The notes: a model not told the origin generated them from the letters alone. A DNA stretch of 64,000 nucleotides from Rhodanobacteraceae bacterium (GCA_024233975.1 JACKOX010000006.1:62001-126000), one strand, 5' to 3'; counted from the first letter of the stretch, positions 16,779-26,268 are shown. Translations and numbers: made by a program.

Positions 16779-18494
16779 CTACAGGCGCGAGCTGCTCAGC
16801 TCGACGTCGGCAAACTGCCACGCTGCCTCAAAGGCCTTTTGCGCCTCCGCTGCCTCGTCCTCACGCTGCTGTGCCCGCAGGCTCTGCGTCAGGCCATACA
16901 GCGACCAGCCGTTATGCGGATTGCGCTGCAACTCCTCGCGATACACGGCCTCGGCTTCGCTGGCCCGATCCGCTGCCAGCAGCAACGCACCCAGCGTGTG
17001 CCGCGCCGGCGCGTGCCAACCGGGCGGTTCGTCGTAGGGAATCTGGTCTTCGACACTGGCCGCCTCGCGCAGCGCGGCGATTGCGGTGTCGTAGTCGCCG
17101 TCCGCTGCAGCCAGTTCGCCGGCAAGCGTCCGTTCGGCGATCCGCGTGGCCAGCGACAACGGATAACGCTCCCAGACCAGGGTCTCGACGAGCACCGGGT
17201 CGGCTGCAAGTTTCGCCAGCGCCTGCTCATGAACACGGGCCTCGTCAAGACGCTGCTGGCGCAGGGCGGCCATGCCTTCGGCGTAGTGCCAGATCGCGGT
17301 GACGAAGGGCAAATCCGCTGCCGGGTTGGGCTGGCCGGCAATCTCGTCCCAGCGTCCGAAGCGCACCCGGTCGAACCAGGGCGTCATCCAGAAGTGCTGC
17401 ATGCCGGCGAAACCAGGCTGGCGCATCAGCTCCTGCAGATCCGTCCGTTTGGCGGTCTCTTCGGCCGCCGCCTTTGCTTTGGCGCTGGCGCCGGCCATGC
17501 TGGCAGCAAACCACAGAAAGTGGTGGTTATGCGGCACGTAGCCCAACGGATAGAGACCCTTCACATTCCCACCGCAGATCGCCAGGTAGCTGTCGTCGGC
17601 ATTGATGGCCACGTGATTGGCGAGCATGGCGTCGTGCCAGCGACCGACACGCGAATAGATGTGCGCGGGCATGTGAACGAGATGACCTGAACCCGGCACC
17701 AGCGTGCGCAGCCGGTCGGCCGCATCCACGCCGCGCTGGGGATCGGCCGACGCCTCCACCGCATGTACGTACAGATGCAACGCGCCTGGGTGATCGGGAT
17801 TGCGCGCCATCACCGACTCCAGCTCGGCAACGATCGCGTCCGTGTTTCCCTTCGGCTTCAGCTGCTCGTCGTAGTAGTCCCAAGGCTGCAGGTTCATCAG
17901 CGCCTCGGCATGCAGCGTGGCGGCGTCGAGGTCATCCGGCCGCTCGGCGACAACCGCCGCCATGGCATCGGCATAGGCCACATCCAGTTCGCGACGATCC
18001 TCCGGCGGCTGTTCGGCGTAGCGCGCGCCGAGCGCACGGATGAAAGCCTGCTCACGCGGGTTGGCCTTGGCGGCATTCGCCTGCGCCATCTTCAGACGCT
18101 CCCAGGCCATCTCGTTGTTGGCCGGATCCATGCCGGCGTTCACGTGCGGACCCAGCACCAGCGCCGCACCCCACCAGCACATGGCGCAGTTGCGATCGAG
18201 CTCGGTGGCGCGGATGAACGAGCGCTCGGCCGCATCGTGGTTGAAGCCGAAGGCCAGCATCAGTCCCTGGTTGAACCAGCGCTGCGCTTCCGGGCTGCTC
18301 GTGGTGACCGGGAACGGATGTCCATCCAGACCATCAAGGAGATGCGCGCGAGGATCCGCCGCCATCGCCGTCGTCGATGCCGGGGTGATATCGGGAGCCG
18401 GCACCCCGGGTTCGGGTTCGCCGCTACGGTGGCTCCAGAGCACGGCCACCACGGCGACACCTGCCGCAATCAGCACCAACGCAAGACGTTTCAT
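16779..18494 (-). CDS. exported or membrane-anchored TPR-repeat protein
   Basis: The product of 571 residues starts at the ATG at 18494, which has GGGAG six bases upstream. It begins with one hydrophobic helix (MKRLALVLIAAGVAVVAVLW), either an uncleaved anchor or a signal peptide. The remainder is helical repeat sequence of the TPR type, for example RWFNQGLMLAFGFNHDAAE near residue 65, YVHAVEASADPQRGVDAADRL, MPAHIYSRVGRWHDA and EAVYREELQRNPHNGWSLYGL near the end. No catalytic domain is recognised. It is placed convergently between ahcY and metF and is probably unrelated to methionine metabolism. Confidence 0.75.
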   Translation of the reverse strand: MKRLALVLIAAGVAVVAVLWSHRSGEPEPGVPAPDITPASTTAMAADPRAHLLDGLDGHPFPVTTSSPEAQRWFNQGLMLAFGFNHDAAERSFIRATELDRNCAMCWWGAALVLGPHVNAGMDPANNEMAWERLKMAQANAAKANPREQAFIRALGARYAEQPPEDRRELDVAYADAMAAVVAERPDDLDAATLHAEALMNLQPWDYYDEQLKPKGNTDAIVAELESVMARNPDHPGALHLYVHAVEASADPQRGVDAADRLRTLVPGSGHLVHMPAHIYSRVGRWHDAMLANHVAINADDSYLAICGGNVKGLYPLGYVPHNHHFLWFAASMAGASAKAKAAAEETAKRTDLQELMRQPGFAGMQHFWMTPWFDRVRFGRWDEIAGQPNPAADLPFVTAIWHYAEGMAALRQQRLDEARVHEQALAKLAADPVLVETLVWERYPLSLATRIAERTLAGELAAADGDYDTAIAALREAASVEDQIPYDEPPGWHAPARHTLGALLLAADRASEAEAVYREELQRNPHNGWSLYGLTQSLRAQQREDEAAEAQKAFEAAWQFADVELSSSRL

Positions 18495-18620
18495 CGCCCA
18501 CTCCCGTTCAGCACCAGCCACGGGTATACGCCGGCACCACTCGGGCTTCAAGGAAAAAGCTCCGGTTTGTTGCCGGTATCGTGCGCAAGGACTTGAAGCG
18601 ATCCCCGTGCTGCATCATCA

Positions 18621-18649
18621 TTCGCTTTATCGCGATGAAACGATGAATA
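18621..18649 (+). promoter_or_regulatory. possible operator upstream of metF centred on ATCGCGAT
   Basis: An 8-base palindrome ATCGCGAT (18629-18636) is flanked by TTT and GAAA and by the partly repeated ATTCG and CGATGAAT. It ends about 20 bases before the metF start. Position and symmetry suggest a repressor site for methionine or SAM control; the regulator cannot be named from sequence alone. Confidence 0.3.
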
Positions 18650-18655
18650 TTCGGC

Positions 18656-19477
18656 ATGACCGCCATTTCCTTCGAGTTTTTCCCGCCCAAGACCGACGAC
18701 CAGCGCGCGCAGCTGCAGAGGGCGCTGCCTCAGCTGAAGGCGCGGTCGCCCGAGTACGTCAGCGTCACCTTTGGCGCCGGAGGCTCGACGCTGAGCTACA
18801 CGCCAGAAGCGGTGCGTGAGCTGCGTGAATCGCACCAGCTGGATGCCGCACCGCACTTGAGCTGCGTTGGCGGCTCCCGCGAGGAGATCCGCGAGCTGCT
18901 GACGCGCTATCGCGACATGGGCTGCCGTCGCGTGGTCGCACTGCGTGGCGACTTGCCCTCGGGCATGGCCGCGCCGGGTGATTTCAGATACGCCAACGAA
19001 CTGGTCAGTTTCATCCGCTCGGAGTTTGGCGACAGCTTCCACATCGAAGTGGCCTGCTACCCGGAATCGCATCCGCAGGCGCGCGACGCGCAGACCGACC
19101 TCGCCAACTTCAAGCGCAAGGTCGAGGCCGGCGCCAATGGCGCGATCACCCAGTATTTCTTCAACGCCGACGCCTATTTCCGCTTCCGTGACGATGTGGC
19201 GGCAGCCGGCATTGATATCCCGCTGACCGCTGGCGTGATGCCGATCTCCAACTTCGCCCAGCTGCGCCGCTTCTCGCAGATGTGCGGCGCCGAGATCCCA
19301 CGCTGGATCGACACGCACATGACCGGTTTCGGCGACGACACCACGGCGATCCGCCAATTCGGCGCCGACGTGGTGGCAAGCATGTGTCGCCGGCTGATCG
19401 AGGGCGGCGTCCAGGGCCTGCACTTGTACACGCTCAACCGCGCCCAGGCGACGCTGGCCGTGCTCGACCGGCTGTGA
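18656..19477 (+). CDS. metF: 5,10-methylenetetrahydrofolate reductase
   Basis: A 273-residue FAD-dependent TIM-barrel enzyme reducing methylene-THF to methyl-THF, the methyl donor for methionine synthesis. The start SFEFFPPKTDDQ, the SVTFGAGGS loop, VALRGDLP, ACYPESHPQ, the GANGAITQYFFN block and GVMPISNFAQL are characteristic, and the length is normal. No ribosome site is obvious; the ATG lies close behind a possible operator. It complements metK and ahcY in the activated-methyl cycle. Confidence 0.96.
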   Translation: MTAISFEFFPPKTDDQRAQLQRALPQLKARSPEYVSVTFGAGGSTLSYTPEAVRELRESHQLDAAPHLSCVGGSREEIRELLTRYRDMGCRRVVALRGDLPSGMAAPGDFRYANELVSFIRSEFGDSFHIEVACYPESHPQARDAQTDLANFKRKVEAGANGAITQYFFNADAYFRFRDDVAAAGIDIPLTAGVMPISNFAQLRRFSQMCGAEIPRWIDTHMTGFGDDTTAIRQFGADVVASMCRRLIEGGVQGLHLYTLNRAQATLAVLDRL

Positions 19478-19555
19478 TCGGCCAACGCTGAACCGCCACC
19501 ACACAACAGTCGATGTCGCCTTGTCCCCCGGCGGGGCGGCTGCCAGACTTCGCCA

Positions 19556-20140
19556 ATGATCCAACCCTGGTCCACCGGCAGCATCCTGCGCGCCATATTG
19601 GCTTCGTTGTTGTTGTCGATCGCGTTGCCCGCGACTGCGCAGGTCTTCCGTTGCGTCGACGAGAACGGCCACGCCGCCTTCCTGCAGCAGCCCTGCGAAA
19701 CGCAGCGATTGCGGGACAGCGCCGCACCCGAGACAAGCGATGACGGCAGCGATCCGGACAACACAGGCTTCTGCCCCGCGCCGGACCTCGACTCACTGAA
19801 GCTGGCGCTCAACAGCGCCTTCACCCATCGCGACCTCAACGCACTGTCCGGCCTATACCACTGGCCGTCGGTCGGTCGCGGCGGCGCCGGACCCATCCTC
19901 AACTGGCTGGGCGCGCTACTGGATCGGCGCCTGCTCGGCATCGATGTGCGTTACCGTGCGCGCCATCGCATCACCGCCTACGGCATCACTCGCGAAGTCG
20001 GCAACGAGGAAGAAGACGCCACCGGCCTGCGACTGATCCTGGGCAGCGATCCACCGGGACCGGCGGACTCTGCGGAAGTGGCGCTGGTGCGCTATGCCGG
20101 ATGCTGGTGGATCAGCGAAACCGGTGTTCCCACGCCATAG
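19556..20140 (+). CDS. exported DUF4124-containing protein
   Basis: The 194-residue product has a signal peptide to about residue 28 (ALPATAQ). A DUF4124-like segment follows (VFRCVDENGHAAFLQQPCE), a short Cys-bearing module common at the N-terminus of exported proteobacterial proteins. The remaining 140 residues contain two more Cys (FCPAPD, YAGCWW) and no recognised domain. It follows metF after about 80 bases on the same strand, but no functional link is evident. Confidence 0.65.
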   Translation: MIQPWSTGSILRAILASLLLSIALPATAQVFRCVDENGHAAFLQQPCETQRLRDSAAPETSDDGSDPDNTGFCPAPDLDSLKLALNSAFTHRDLNALSGLYHWPSVGRGGAGPILNWLGALLDRRLLGIDVRYRARHRITAYGITREVGNEEEDATGLRLILGSDPPGPADSAEVALVRYAGCWWISETGVPTP

Positions 20141-20197
20141 ATACCGGGCGCGAATCGCGGCAACGCACAGCCCTCGCCCGAAGCCATCAGCCCGATA

Positions 20198-21130
20198 TCA
20201 GCCTTCTTCAGCGGCGGCGGTTTCAGCCTTGATCGTATTCTCGACCAGCCGTCCGTGGAAATGGTCGAAGCGATCCCTGTCGACCAACCGCGGATTGAAC
20301 TTCCAGCGGATCTTCTCCAGCTCCGGATCCTTGATGATGTCAGCAAGCTGCAGGCCCTGATGATGGAGCTGCATGATCCGCGCGCTCCAGGCCAGACAGC
20401 TCTCGCGATAGGCCTGCACGCCCTGCCTGTCGGTCAGGAAGCCATGGCCGGGCACGACGACACTCTGCTCATCAATGAGGTTGAGCGCGAGATCCATGGC
20501 CTCCACCTGGCCCCGGATTCCGCGATGGAAGTTCGCCGGATACCAGGCGTTGGACAAGGTATCGCCCACGAACAGCACATTGCTTTCCGGCAGGAACACA
20601 AAGAGGTCGGAAGGCGAATGCGAACCCACCACGTACAGCGCAATGGAGTCGCCGTATTGCGGCAACTTGCCGTTTTCGCCAATCCCCTGCCAGGCAAATT
20701 CGTCCTCGAACTCGGCTGACGAACTGGCCACCACCAAAGCGCCCTGACCCTGCAGATACGCGTCGCTGCCAATGTGATCCGGGTGGTCATGAGTGTTGAT
20801 CAGCGCCTTGACCGGTTTCTTGCTGATTTCCCGCAGCGTGTTCAGCAGGCGATCCCGACTGGCCTCCATCATCGAGTCGATCAGCACCAGCCCGTCATCA
20901 AACTCGACCACGCCGGCATGACCACCATTGCCGTTGCCGCCGAGAATCACCGAGACATCATCACGAACCTTCTCCACCTCGAACACACCTGAATCTTCAT
21001 TGGCTTCGGGCCCTGCAGCGAATGCCGACTGGGCCGCCAACAGCAGCATCGAGGCAAAGCCAAGAAACCCGCCCAGGGCAAACAAACGAGACTTTCCGGT
21101 GTTGGCACGAAGTGCAGCCGTGTTCTTCAT
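20198..21130 (-). CDS. exported MBL-fold metallo-hydrolase
   Basis: The start at the ATG at 21130 has AAGGA eight bases before it. A signal peptide ends near AAQSAFAA. The 310-residue protein shows the metallo-beta-lactamase fold motif NTHDHPDHIGSD near residue 113 (HxHxDH), then VVGSHSPSDLFVFLP, FVGDTLSN (metal Asp) and VVPGHGFLT (metal His). The class covers periplasmic hydrolases of many substrates, including some lactamase-like and quinoprotein-relay proteins. Nothing marks it as a true beta-lactamase. It is probably expressed alone. Confidence 0.85.
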   Translation of the reverse strand: MKNTAALRANTGKSRLFALGGFLGFASMLLLAAQSAFAAGPEANEDSGVFEVEKVRDDVSVILGGNGNGGHAGVVEFDDGLVLIDSMMEASRDRLLNTLREISKKPVKALINTHDHPDHIGSDAYLQGQGALVVASSSAEFEDEFAWQGIGENGKLPQYGDSIALYVVGSHSPSDLFVFLPESNVLFVGDTLSNAWYPANFHRGIRGQVEAMDLALNLIDEQSVVVPGHGFLTDRQGVQAYRESCLAWSARIMQLHHQGLQLADIIKDPELEKIRWKFNPRLVDRDRFDHFHGRLVENTIKAETAAAEEG

Positions 21131-21195
21131 CAAGCAATTCCTTGTTTATCCATGGACACAGCAAAAGTAGCGCTCACGCGCTGGCGACCGGCGGA

Positions 21196-21630
21196 TCAGC
21201 GAGCTACTGATTCCGCCAGATGAATGGTGAGCACGATATCGGCGTCGACGCCGTTGCCGCCTTCCCGGTCATCTTTGCCCAGGCTCGAGATCTGAAATGA
21301 TCGAGCGCTATCGAGCACTTTCAGCCGGAACTTCCGACCCCAAGCGTCGTAGAGGCTTCCCTCTCGGAGGCGAGATTGTGACTGCCCGGGCTCTGCATTC
21401 CTTCCGAGCAAAACCTCAAGCGTGACAGGTATTCGGCCATTCTCTGAAGCGCATGCTTCGACAGATGAAGCAAGGCTCTTTGCCATCGCCCGCGTCAAAT
21501 GGTGCTTTGCGATTTCAGAGTCGTCCAAACCGAATCCTGCCCACCAACCTATTGCGAAGAGAATGCCGAATACGATGGACAGGATCTTGATTCGTTTCCA
21601 CCACACGCCCTTTTCAGCGGCCATCGTCAT
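21196..21630 (-). CDS. GspG-like protein with N-terminal membrane helix, second of a pair
   Basis: The 144-residue protein has one hydrophobic helix (about residues 13-30) and a C-terminal domain like the type II secretion pseudopilin GspG: a helix (HHLTRAMAKSLASSV), then DAWGRKFRLKV, then SSLGKDDREGGNGVDADIVL, the calcium-loop end of GspG. The prepilin peptidase site (G/FTxxE) is missing, so it is not expected to be processed like a pilin. Its start overlaps the stop of the preceding paralogue by 4 bases (ATGA). It is the last gene of the two-component operon. Function unknown. Confidence 0.7.
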   Translation of the reverse strand: MTMAAEKGVWWKRIKILSIVFGILFAIGWWAGFGLDDSEIAKHHLTRAMAKSLASSVEACASENGRIPVTLEVLLGRNAEPGQSQSRLREGSLYDAWGRKFRLKVLDSARSFQISSLGKDDREGGNGVDADIVLTIHLAESVAR

Positions 21631-22022
21631 GAGTTCGGCTCGAACAGCTCGATGTCGGCATCTGGACCATCACCGCCGAGACGACCATCTCTACCGAGAG
21701 AAAGCACCTGGAAGCCTTTGCCGTCGACTGTGGTGCGGTAGAAAAAGCGACGTCCCCACGGATCGACCAAGTCACGCGCTCTCGCATACGGACCAGCCCA
21801 TCCGTTGATGCCGGAATCGCGGACGAGCTCTTCGATATCTGTTGGAGGCCTCCCCACATCGAGAACAAACGCACTCACCTGCATTTGAAGACGAGCCTTG
21901 GTCGCTTCCACTATCGAATACTCACAGCCGCCGAAAATGCGGAGCCCAACCCATCCCGACACAGCGGCAAGAACTGGCAAAACGCCAAGAGCCCCGACCC
22001 AGACACGGCCAGACAAGCTCAT
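21627..22022 (-). CDS. GspG-like protein with N-terminal membrane helix, first of a pair
   Basis: The 131-residue product resembles its neighbour in plan: a hydrophobic helix near the N-terminus, a helix (KARLQMQVSAFVLDVGRPPTDIEEL) equivalent to the GspG 'YRLDNGRYPT' part, then DPWGRRFFYR and SLGRDGRLGGDGPDADIEL. The GspG likeness is strong, yet there is no prepilin peptidase motif and no other secretion gene nearby. The start codon overlaps the histidine kinase stop by 4 bases (ATGA), which ties its translation to the kinase. It could be a membrane partner of the sensor. Confidence 0.72.
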   Translation of the reverse strand: MSLSGRVWVGALGVLPVLAAVSGWVGLRIFGGCEYSIVEATKARLQMQVSAFVLDVGRPPTDIEELVRDSGINGWAGPYARARDLVDPWGRRFFYRTTVDGKGFQVLSLGRDGRLGGDGPDADIELFEPNS

Positions 22023-23311
22023 CTCGCCCTTGCGCTAAACGCCAACGTCGCCCGCGCACCGCCTTCATCGCGCGGTTCCAGCCAGACGCGCCAGCCGTAG
22101 AGTTCGCACAGGCGCTGGACGATGGCGAGGCCGATGCCGGCACCCTTGCTGGCGCCAGCACTGCTGCCGCGGTAGCCACGCTCGAACAGGCGCTCGGCGT
22201 CTTCCTGGCTGATGCCGGGGCCGGTGTCGTCGATCTGCACGCGATCCTTGAGTACTCGGACGCGCACTTCACCTTCGGCGGTGTACTTGCAGGCGTTGCC
22301 GACCAGGTTACCCATGGCGACGGCAAGCACCGAATCCGGCGCATCAACCAGCACCCCGTCCTCGCCTTCGACTTCGATCACCACCGGCTTGCCGCCGATG
22401 TTGGCGCGATTGGCCTCAGCGACCTGGCTTGCGACCTTGAGTACGTCGGTGGCGCCAGTGCCGCGCTCGTTGCGCGACAGCATCAGCAAGGCACTGGTGA
22501 GGTCGGCACACTGCTGAGCCGCACGCTCGATGCGCTGCAGGCGCAGACGCGTCCTGTCGTTGATGTCGGGCTGACCCAGCATCAACTCAGTAGCGCCACG
22601 GATCACCGCCAGCGGCGTGCGCAGCTCGTGGCTGACATCGGCGTTGAATTCTCGGTCGCGACGAATCAGCGCCGTCAGCCGATCCGAATAGTCATCCAGC
22701 GCCTGCGCCAGCTCGCCGACCTCATCGTCCACGAAATATGGGGCCAGCGGCTCGGGCTGAGTCTGCCCGCCGGCGAAGGCACGGAGGCGTGTAGCCAGAT
22801 CGCTGACCGGACGCATCACCCGGCGCGACGACCAGATGCCAATCAACCAGGCCAATGCGGAAAATGCGAGCACCGCGATCACCAGCGCGATGACCAGATT
22901 GCGCTGGCTCAGTACCTCCTGCGTGTAGTCGTAGCGCAGGTAGCCCCACATGTCTGGCGTCCGCTGGACCGCCAGCTTGTAGTACTGGCGCTTGCCATCC
23001 TGGTCCTCGAAAAGATCGTGGACACCGGTATCCAGATCCTTCCAGCCGAACGGCAGCCGGTAAGCGGTACTCGGCCGTACAACCCAGGCTTCGATCTGCT
23101 TGGAGAAGCGGAACTGCGCGTCCGGCTCCGGGTGTTCCTGCTTGAACTCGACGAAGTTGCAGGCTTCACGACGCAGCCAGCTGCCGACCAGATCATCCTC
23201 GAACTTGGCACGCATCACCATTGTCGCCACGGCGAACAGACTGGTCAGCCCAGTGCCCAGCAGGAGGAAGGAAATGATGATGCGGCTGCGCAGTCGATGC
23301 CGATACTGCAT
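22019..23311 (-). CDS. sensor histidine kinase
   Basis: The 430-residue protein has membrane helices at about 11-32 and 138-160, with a periplasmic sensor region of about 100 residues between them. A HAMP linker, a HisKA domain with the phosphorylated His228 in DVSHELRTPL, and an ATPase domain (NLVGNACKYT, DDTGPGIS, GAGIGLAIV) follow. It is an OmpR-class partner; the broken response regulator upstream on the same strand is its natural target. It overlaps the first GspG-like gene by 4 bases. The signal sensed is unknown. Confidence 0.93.
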   Translation of the reverse strand: MQYRHRLRSRIIISFLLLGTGLTSLFAVATMVMRAKFEDDLVGSWLRREACNFVEFKQEHPEPDAQFRFSKQIEAWVVRPSTAYRLPFGWKDLDTGVHDLFEDQDGKRQYYKLAVQRTPDMWGYLRYDYTQEVLSQRNLVIALVIAVLAFSALAWLIGIWSSRRVMRPVSDLATRLRAFAGGQTQPEPLAPYFVDDEVGELAQALDDYSDRLTALIRRDREFNADVSHELRTPLAVIRGATELMLGQPDINDRTRLRLQRIERAAQQCADLTSALLMLSRNERGTGATDVLKVASQVAEANRANIGGKPVVIEVEGEDGVLVDAPDSVLAVAMGNLVGNACKYTAEGEVRVRVLKDRVQIDDTGPGISQEDAERLFERGYRGSSAGASKGAGIGLAIVQRLCELYGWRVWLEPRDEGGARATLAFSARAR

Positions 23312-23472
23312 CAGTCATGCTCTCTCATGCGGCAAACACCGGACATTTTCCAAGCCGATCGTCGACAAAGGATGCCATTGACTGACATGCGTCGAGACAG
23401 CATCAGATACAGATCTCTTGAAACAACATGGTGTCGATAGGTGACTGAACGATGACGCCGTGTCGGCGCATG

Positions 23473-24160
23473 TCAGCCACTGGCATCCGCCATGCGGTAG
23501 CCGATGCCATGGCGGGTGTGTATGAGTGGGTTTTCGAACGGCTTGTCCACCGCTGCACGCAAGCCATGGATGAAGATCGCGAAGGCTGTCCGAATCCGGC
23601 AGCTCCTTCCAGCAACGCGGGTTTCCAGTTCCAGCCCGCGTAACCACCGATGGCGAGGCCTCCATCAGGCATTGCAGGATCTTCAGCGCAGTGGGGTTGA
23701 GCTGGATCGACTTGCCGGCGCGAACGAAGCGTGTCGAGGTTGAAGGTGAGGTCGGACACTTCCAGCAGGCGCGTTGCGGCGTCTTGCCGCGGCGGCCAAG
23801 CACCGCGCGAGTCGCTTCCATGCTGCAGCGCGAACGGCTTGACCAGGTAGTCGTCGGCGCCGCTACCTGCGAAGCCGGCCAGCTTCTGCTCCAGCGCGTC
23901 ACGCGCCGGTCAGCATCAGCACTGGCGGATGCTGCGCGCGCTTCCTCATCAAGCTCTGCGGCAAACCTCCAGCCCATCCATTCCCGGCAGCCTTGAGATC
24001 GCGGCACGATGGCGTCGAAGTCGTTGACCGAAGCGGCCAGGTGCAGGCCGGTGACGCCGTTTCCGGCGAAGTGGAAACACGGTGTGGCCGGAATCTTCCG
24101 GGATAGTCGCCGAGGTTGGCGGCGATGTCGGTGTTGTCTTCGATGACCAGGGATTCGCAT
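23473..24160 (-). pseudogene. frameshifted OmpR-family response regulator
   Basis: All parts of an OmpR/PhoB regulator can be read, but in changing frames. From the ATG at 24160 comes MRI then LVIEDNTDIAANLGDY, then HFAGNGVTGLHLAASVNDFDAI, LPGMDGLEV, QHPPVLML, ADDYLVKPF, a DNA-binding part with IQLNPTALKILQCLMEASP, and the end HTRHGIGYRMADASG with stop at 23473. Most breaks are explained by one extra base, for example CCC for CC just after the start and TTT for TT near 24080. So many insertions with intact codons between them suggest consensus error. The gene would precede the histidine kinase by about 160 bases. Confidence 0.75.
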
Positions 24161-24271
24161 GACGCGAGAATACTCCGTTGCGGGATGCATGCCGGAAGCC
24201 ACAATCAGGGCATCGACCACAGCACCGGGCATCGGTTCCACGCCACCCCTGATTCGCCAACTTCCGGCAAT

Positions 24272-24323
24272 AAAAAGGCCCACGGAGGCGGTGTTGGGGG
24301 AACGCACCTCTCGTGGGCCAAAA
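24272..24323 (-). terminator. Rho-independent terminator upstream of the response regulator
   Basis: Read on the minus strand, GGCCCACG (24319-24312) pairs with CGTGGGCC (24284-24277), with further pairing inside, and TTTTTATT follows. It lies between the response regulator start (24160) and the terminator of the zinc-protease-like gene. It may therefore end a short separate transcript or act as an attenuator. Confidence 0.65.
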
Positions 24324-24463
24324 GTTACTGCCCCGATTACCGTAATCTGCCTATGACCGGTTGACTTAGGAGTGTCGATTACTGGTATTGCCAGCTTACG
24401 GATCGAGGCATTAAATCCGCGTTAAGGCCGCTTCACGGATTTGTTAAGACGAGCCGGCCACAG
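24324..24463 (-). other. gene-free stretch between two minus-strand terminators
   Basis: No credible reading frame is present. The stretch is relatively AT-rich and lies between two minus-strand terminators, the arrangement expected of a small RNA gene or a long 5' leader. Motifs resembling TTAACA and TTGACT boxes occur, but no promoter can be assigned with confidence. It does not match 6S RNA or any other RNA family I can recognise. Confidence 0.3.
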
Positions 24464-24496
24464 AAAACCCTTATCCATATGAACAATAAGGGATTT
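24464..24496 (-). terminator. terminator of the retropepsin-like gene
   Basis: On the minus strand CCCTTAT (24492-24486) pairs with ATAAGGG (24474-24468) and TTTTC follows. It lies about 20 bases beyond the stop of the gene at 24515. Confidence 0.75.
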
Positions 24497-24514
24497 ACTG
24501 CCGGGTTTGCGGGC

Positions 24515-24964
24515 TCAGCGCTCACCCAATCTGAACGAAGCTTCAGGGTCCACCTGCAGACGGCCCGCCATGGCCGTACGGCCCAGCAGCATGGGGAATC
24601 GCATGTTGTGGCGGCTGGTGAGGTTCAGCTCGATCGGATAGCGAAGGCCGCCCACCAGCAGGTCCGTGGCGATGAACAGCCGCTCGGTTTCGTGTCCGCC
24701 GGAATCGGTCACCAGACGCCGATCGACCACCCGGGCTTCCGCATCGACGGTGCCGTCAGAACCCAGACGCCCGGGATGCAGGGTGAAACGCACCCACTCG
24801 GCACCGTCGCGCTCGAAGGTTTCCATCGCGTCGACGTGCAGGGCGGAAGACTTGGCGCCGGTGTCGACCTTGGCGCAGATGGCATCGACACCGATGGCCG
24901 GCAGTGCCATCCATTCGCGCCAGCCCACGATCAGGGGCATTTTCGACGCTGCGCCAGCCGTCAT
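24515..24964 (-). CDS. RimK-associated-type retropepsin-like protein (putative ATP-dependent zinc protease family)
   Basis: A 149-residue protein of the family annotated as 'putative ATP-dependent zinc protease' (PF05618). It has the fold motif KVDTGAKSSALHV near residue 35, where DTGA resembles the active site of retroviral-type aspartic proteases, and LNLTSRHNMRFPMLLGRTAM near the end. The family often accompanies RimK-type ligases, none of which is in view. No signal peptide is present. MTAGAASK at 24964 is taken as the start; the Met nine residues in is possible too. Confidence 0.8.
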   Translation of the reverse strand: MTAGAASKMPLIVGWREWMALPAIGVDAICAKVDTGAKSSALHVDAMETFERDGAEWVRFTLHPGRLGSDGTVDAEARVVDRRLVTDSGGHETERLFIATDLLVGGLRYPIELNLTSRHNMRFPMLLGRTAMAGRLQVDPEASFRLGER

Positions 24965-25003
24965 CCGTCTTCCCGGTCCGTCGACGCAGCGGCGTCGCCA
25001 TCA

Positions 25004-25077
25004 TGGAGCGGGTGAAGGGAATCGAACCCTCGTCGTAAGCTTGGGAAGCTTCTGCTCTACCATTGAGCTACACCCGC
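25004..25077 (-). tRNA. tRNA-Gly (anticodon CCC)
   Basis: The minus strand folds into a full cloverleaf. The acceptor arms are GCGGGTG and CACCCGC, the D arm GTAGCTCAATGGTAGAGC, the anticodon stem GAAGC with loop TTCCCAA, and the T arm GAGGGTTCGATTCCCTT. CCA is encoded at the 3' end (25006-25004). The anticodon CCC reads GGG glycine codons. It resembles the glyU type. Confidence 0.95.
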
Positions 25078-25453
25078 CGCGTGCGCCGATCATAGCCAGC
25101 CACCCCGGCAGCGGCAATGGGCGGCACACCCGCTGACCGACCTTCCGATTCCAAAGAAAGCATCTGAACGCCCCATGCAGATCATCCTCAACGGCGAAGC
25201 CACGCAGATTCCCGATTCGCTGACCGTGGCGCAGCTGATCGAACACCTCAAGCTGGGCCAGCGCCGCGTGGCGGTGGAGCTCAACCGCGAAATCGTGCCG
25301 AAGAGCCGTCATCCCGAGACGCCGGTAAGCGAGGGCGACGTGGTCGAGCTGGTCACCGCCATCGGCGGCGGCAAGAAGCTGATGCATGCCCGGCGAGTCC
25401 GGCCGTCGGCTGCTAAAATGCCGGCTTCGTGCCCGGAATCGCTCTGGAATGCC

Positions 25454-26260
<807 letters not shown>

Positions 26261-26268
26261 ACGCTGCG

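Noticed and set aside
20198..21130. Calling the MBL-fold protein a beta-lactamase resistance gene
   Set aside because: Only the general fold and zinc motif are shared; no class-specific lactamase residues can be claimed.
21196..22022. Reading the GspG-like pair as part of a type II secretion system
   Set aside because: No prepilin cleavage motif and no gspC-F or gspH-M homologues are present nearby.
21842..23440. Plus-strand open frame opposite the histidine kinase
   Set aside because: The kinase motifs on the minus strand are complete; the plus-strand frame has none.
25085..25174. Possible TPP riboswitch before thiS
   Set aside because: No CUGAGA or ACYUGA-type thi-box motifs are seen in the 90-base gap to the tRNA gene.
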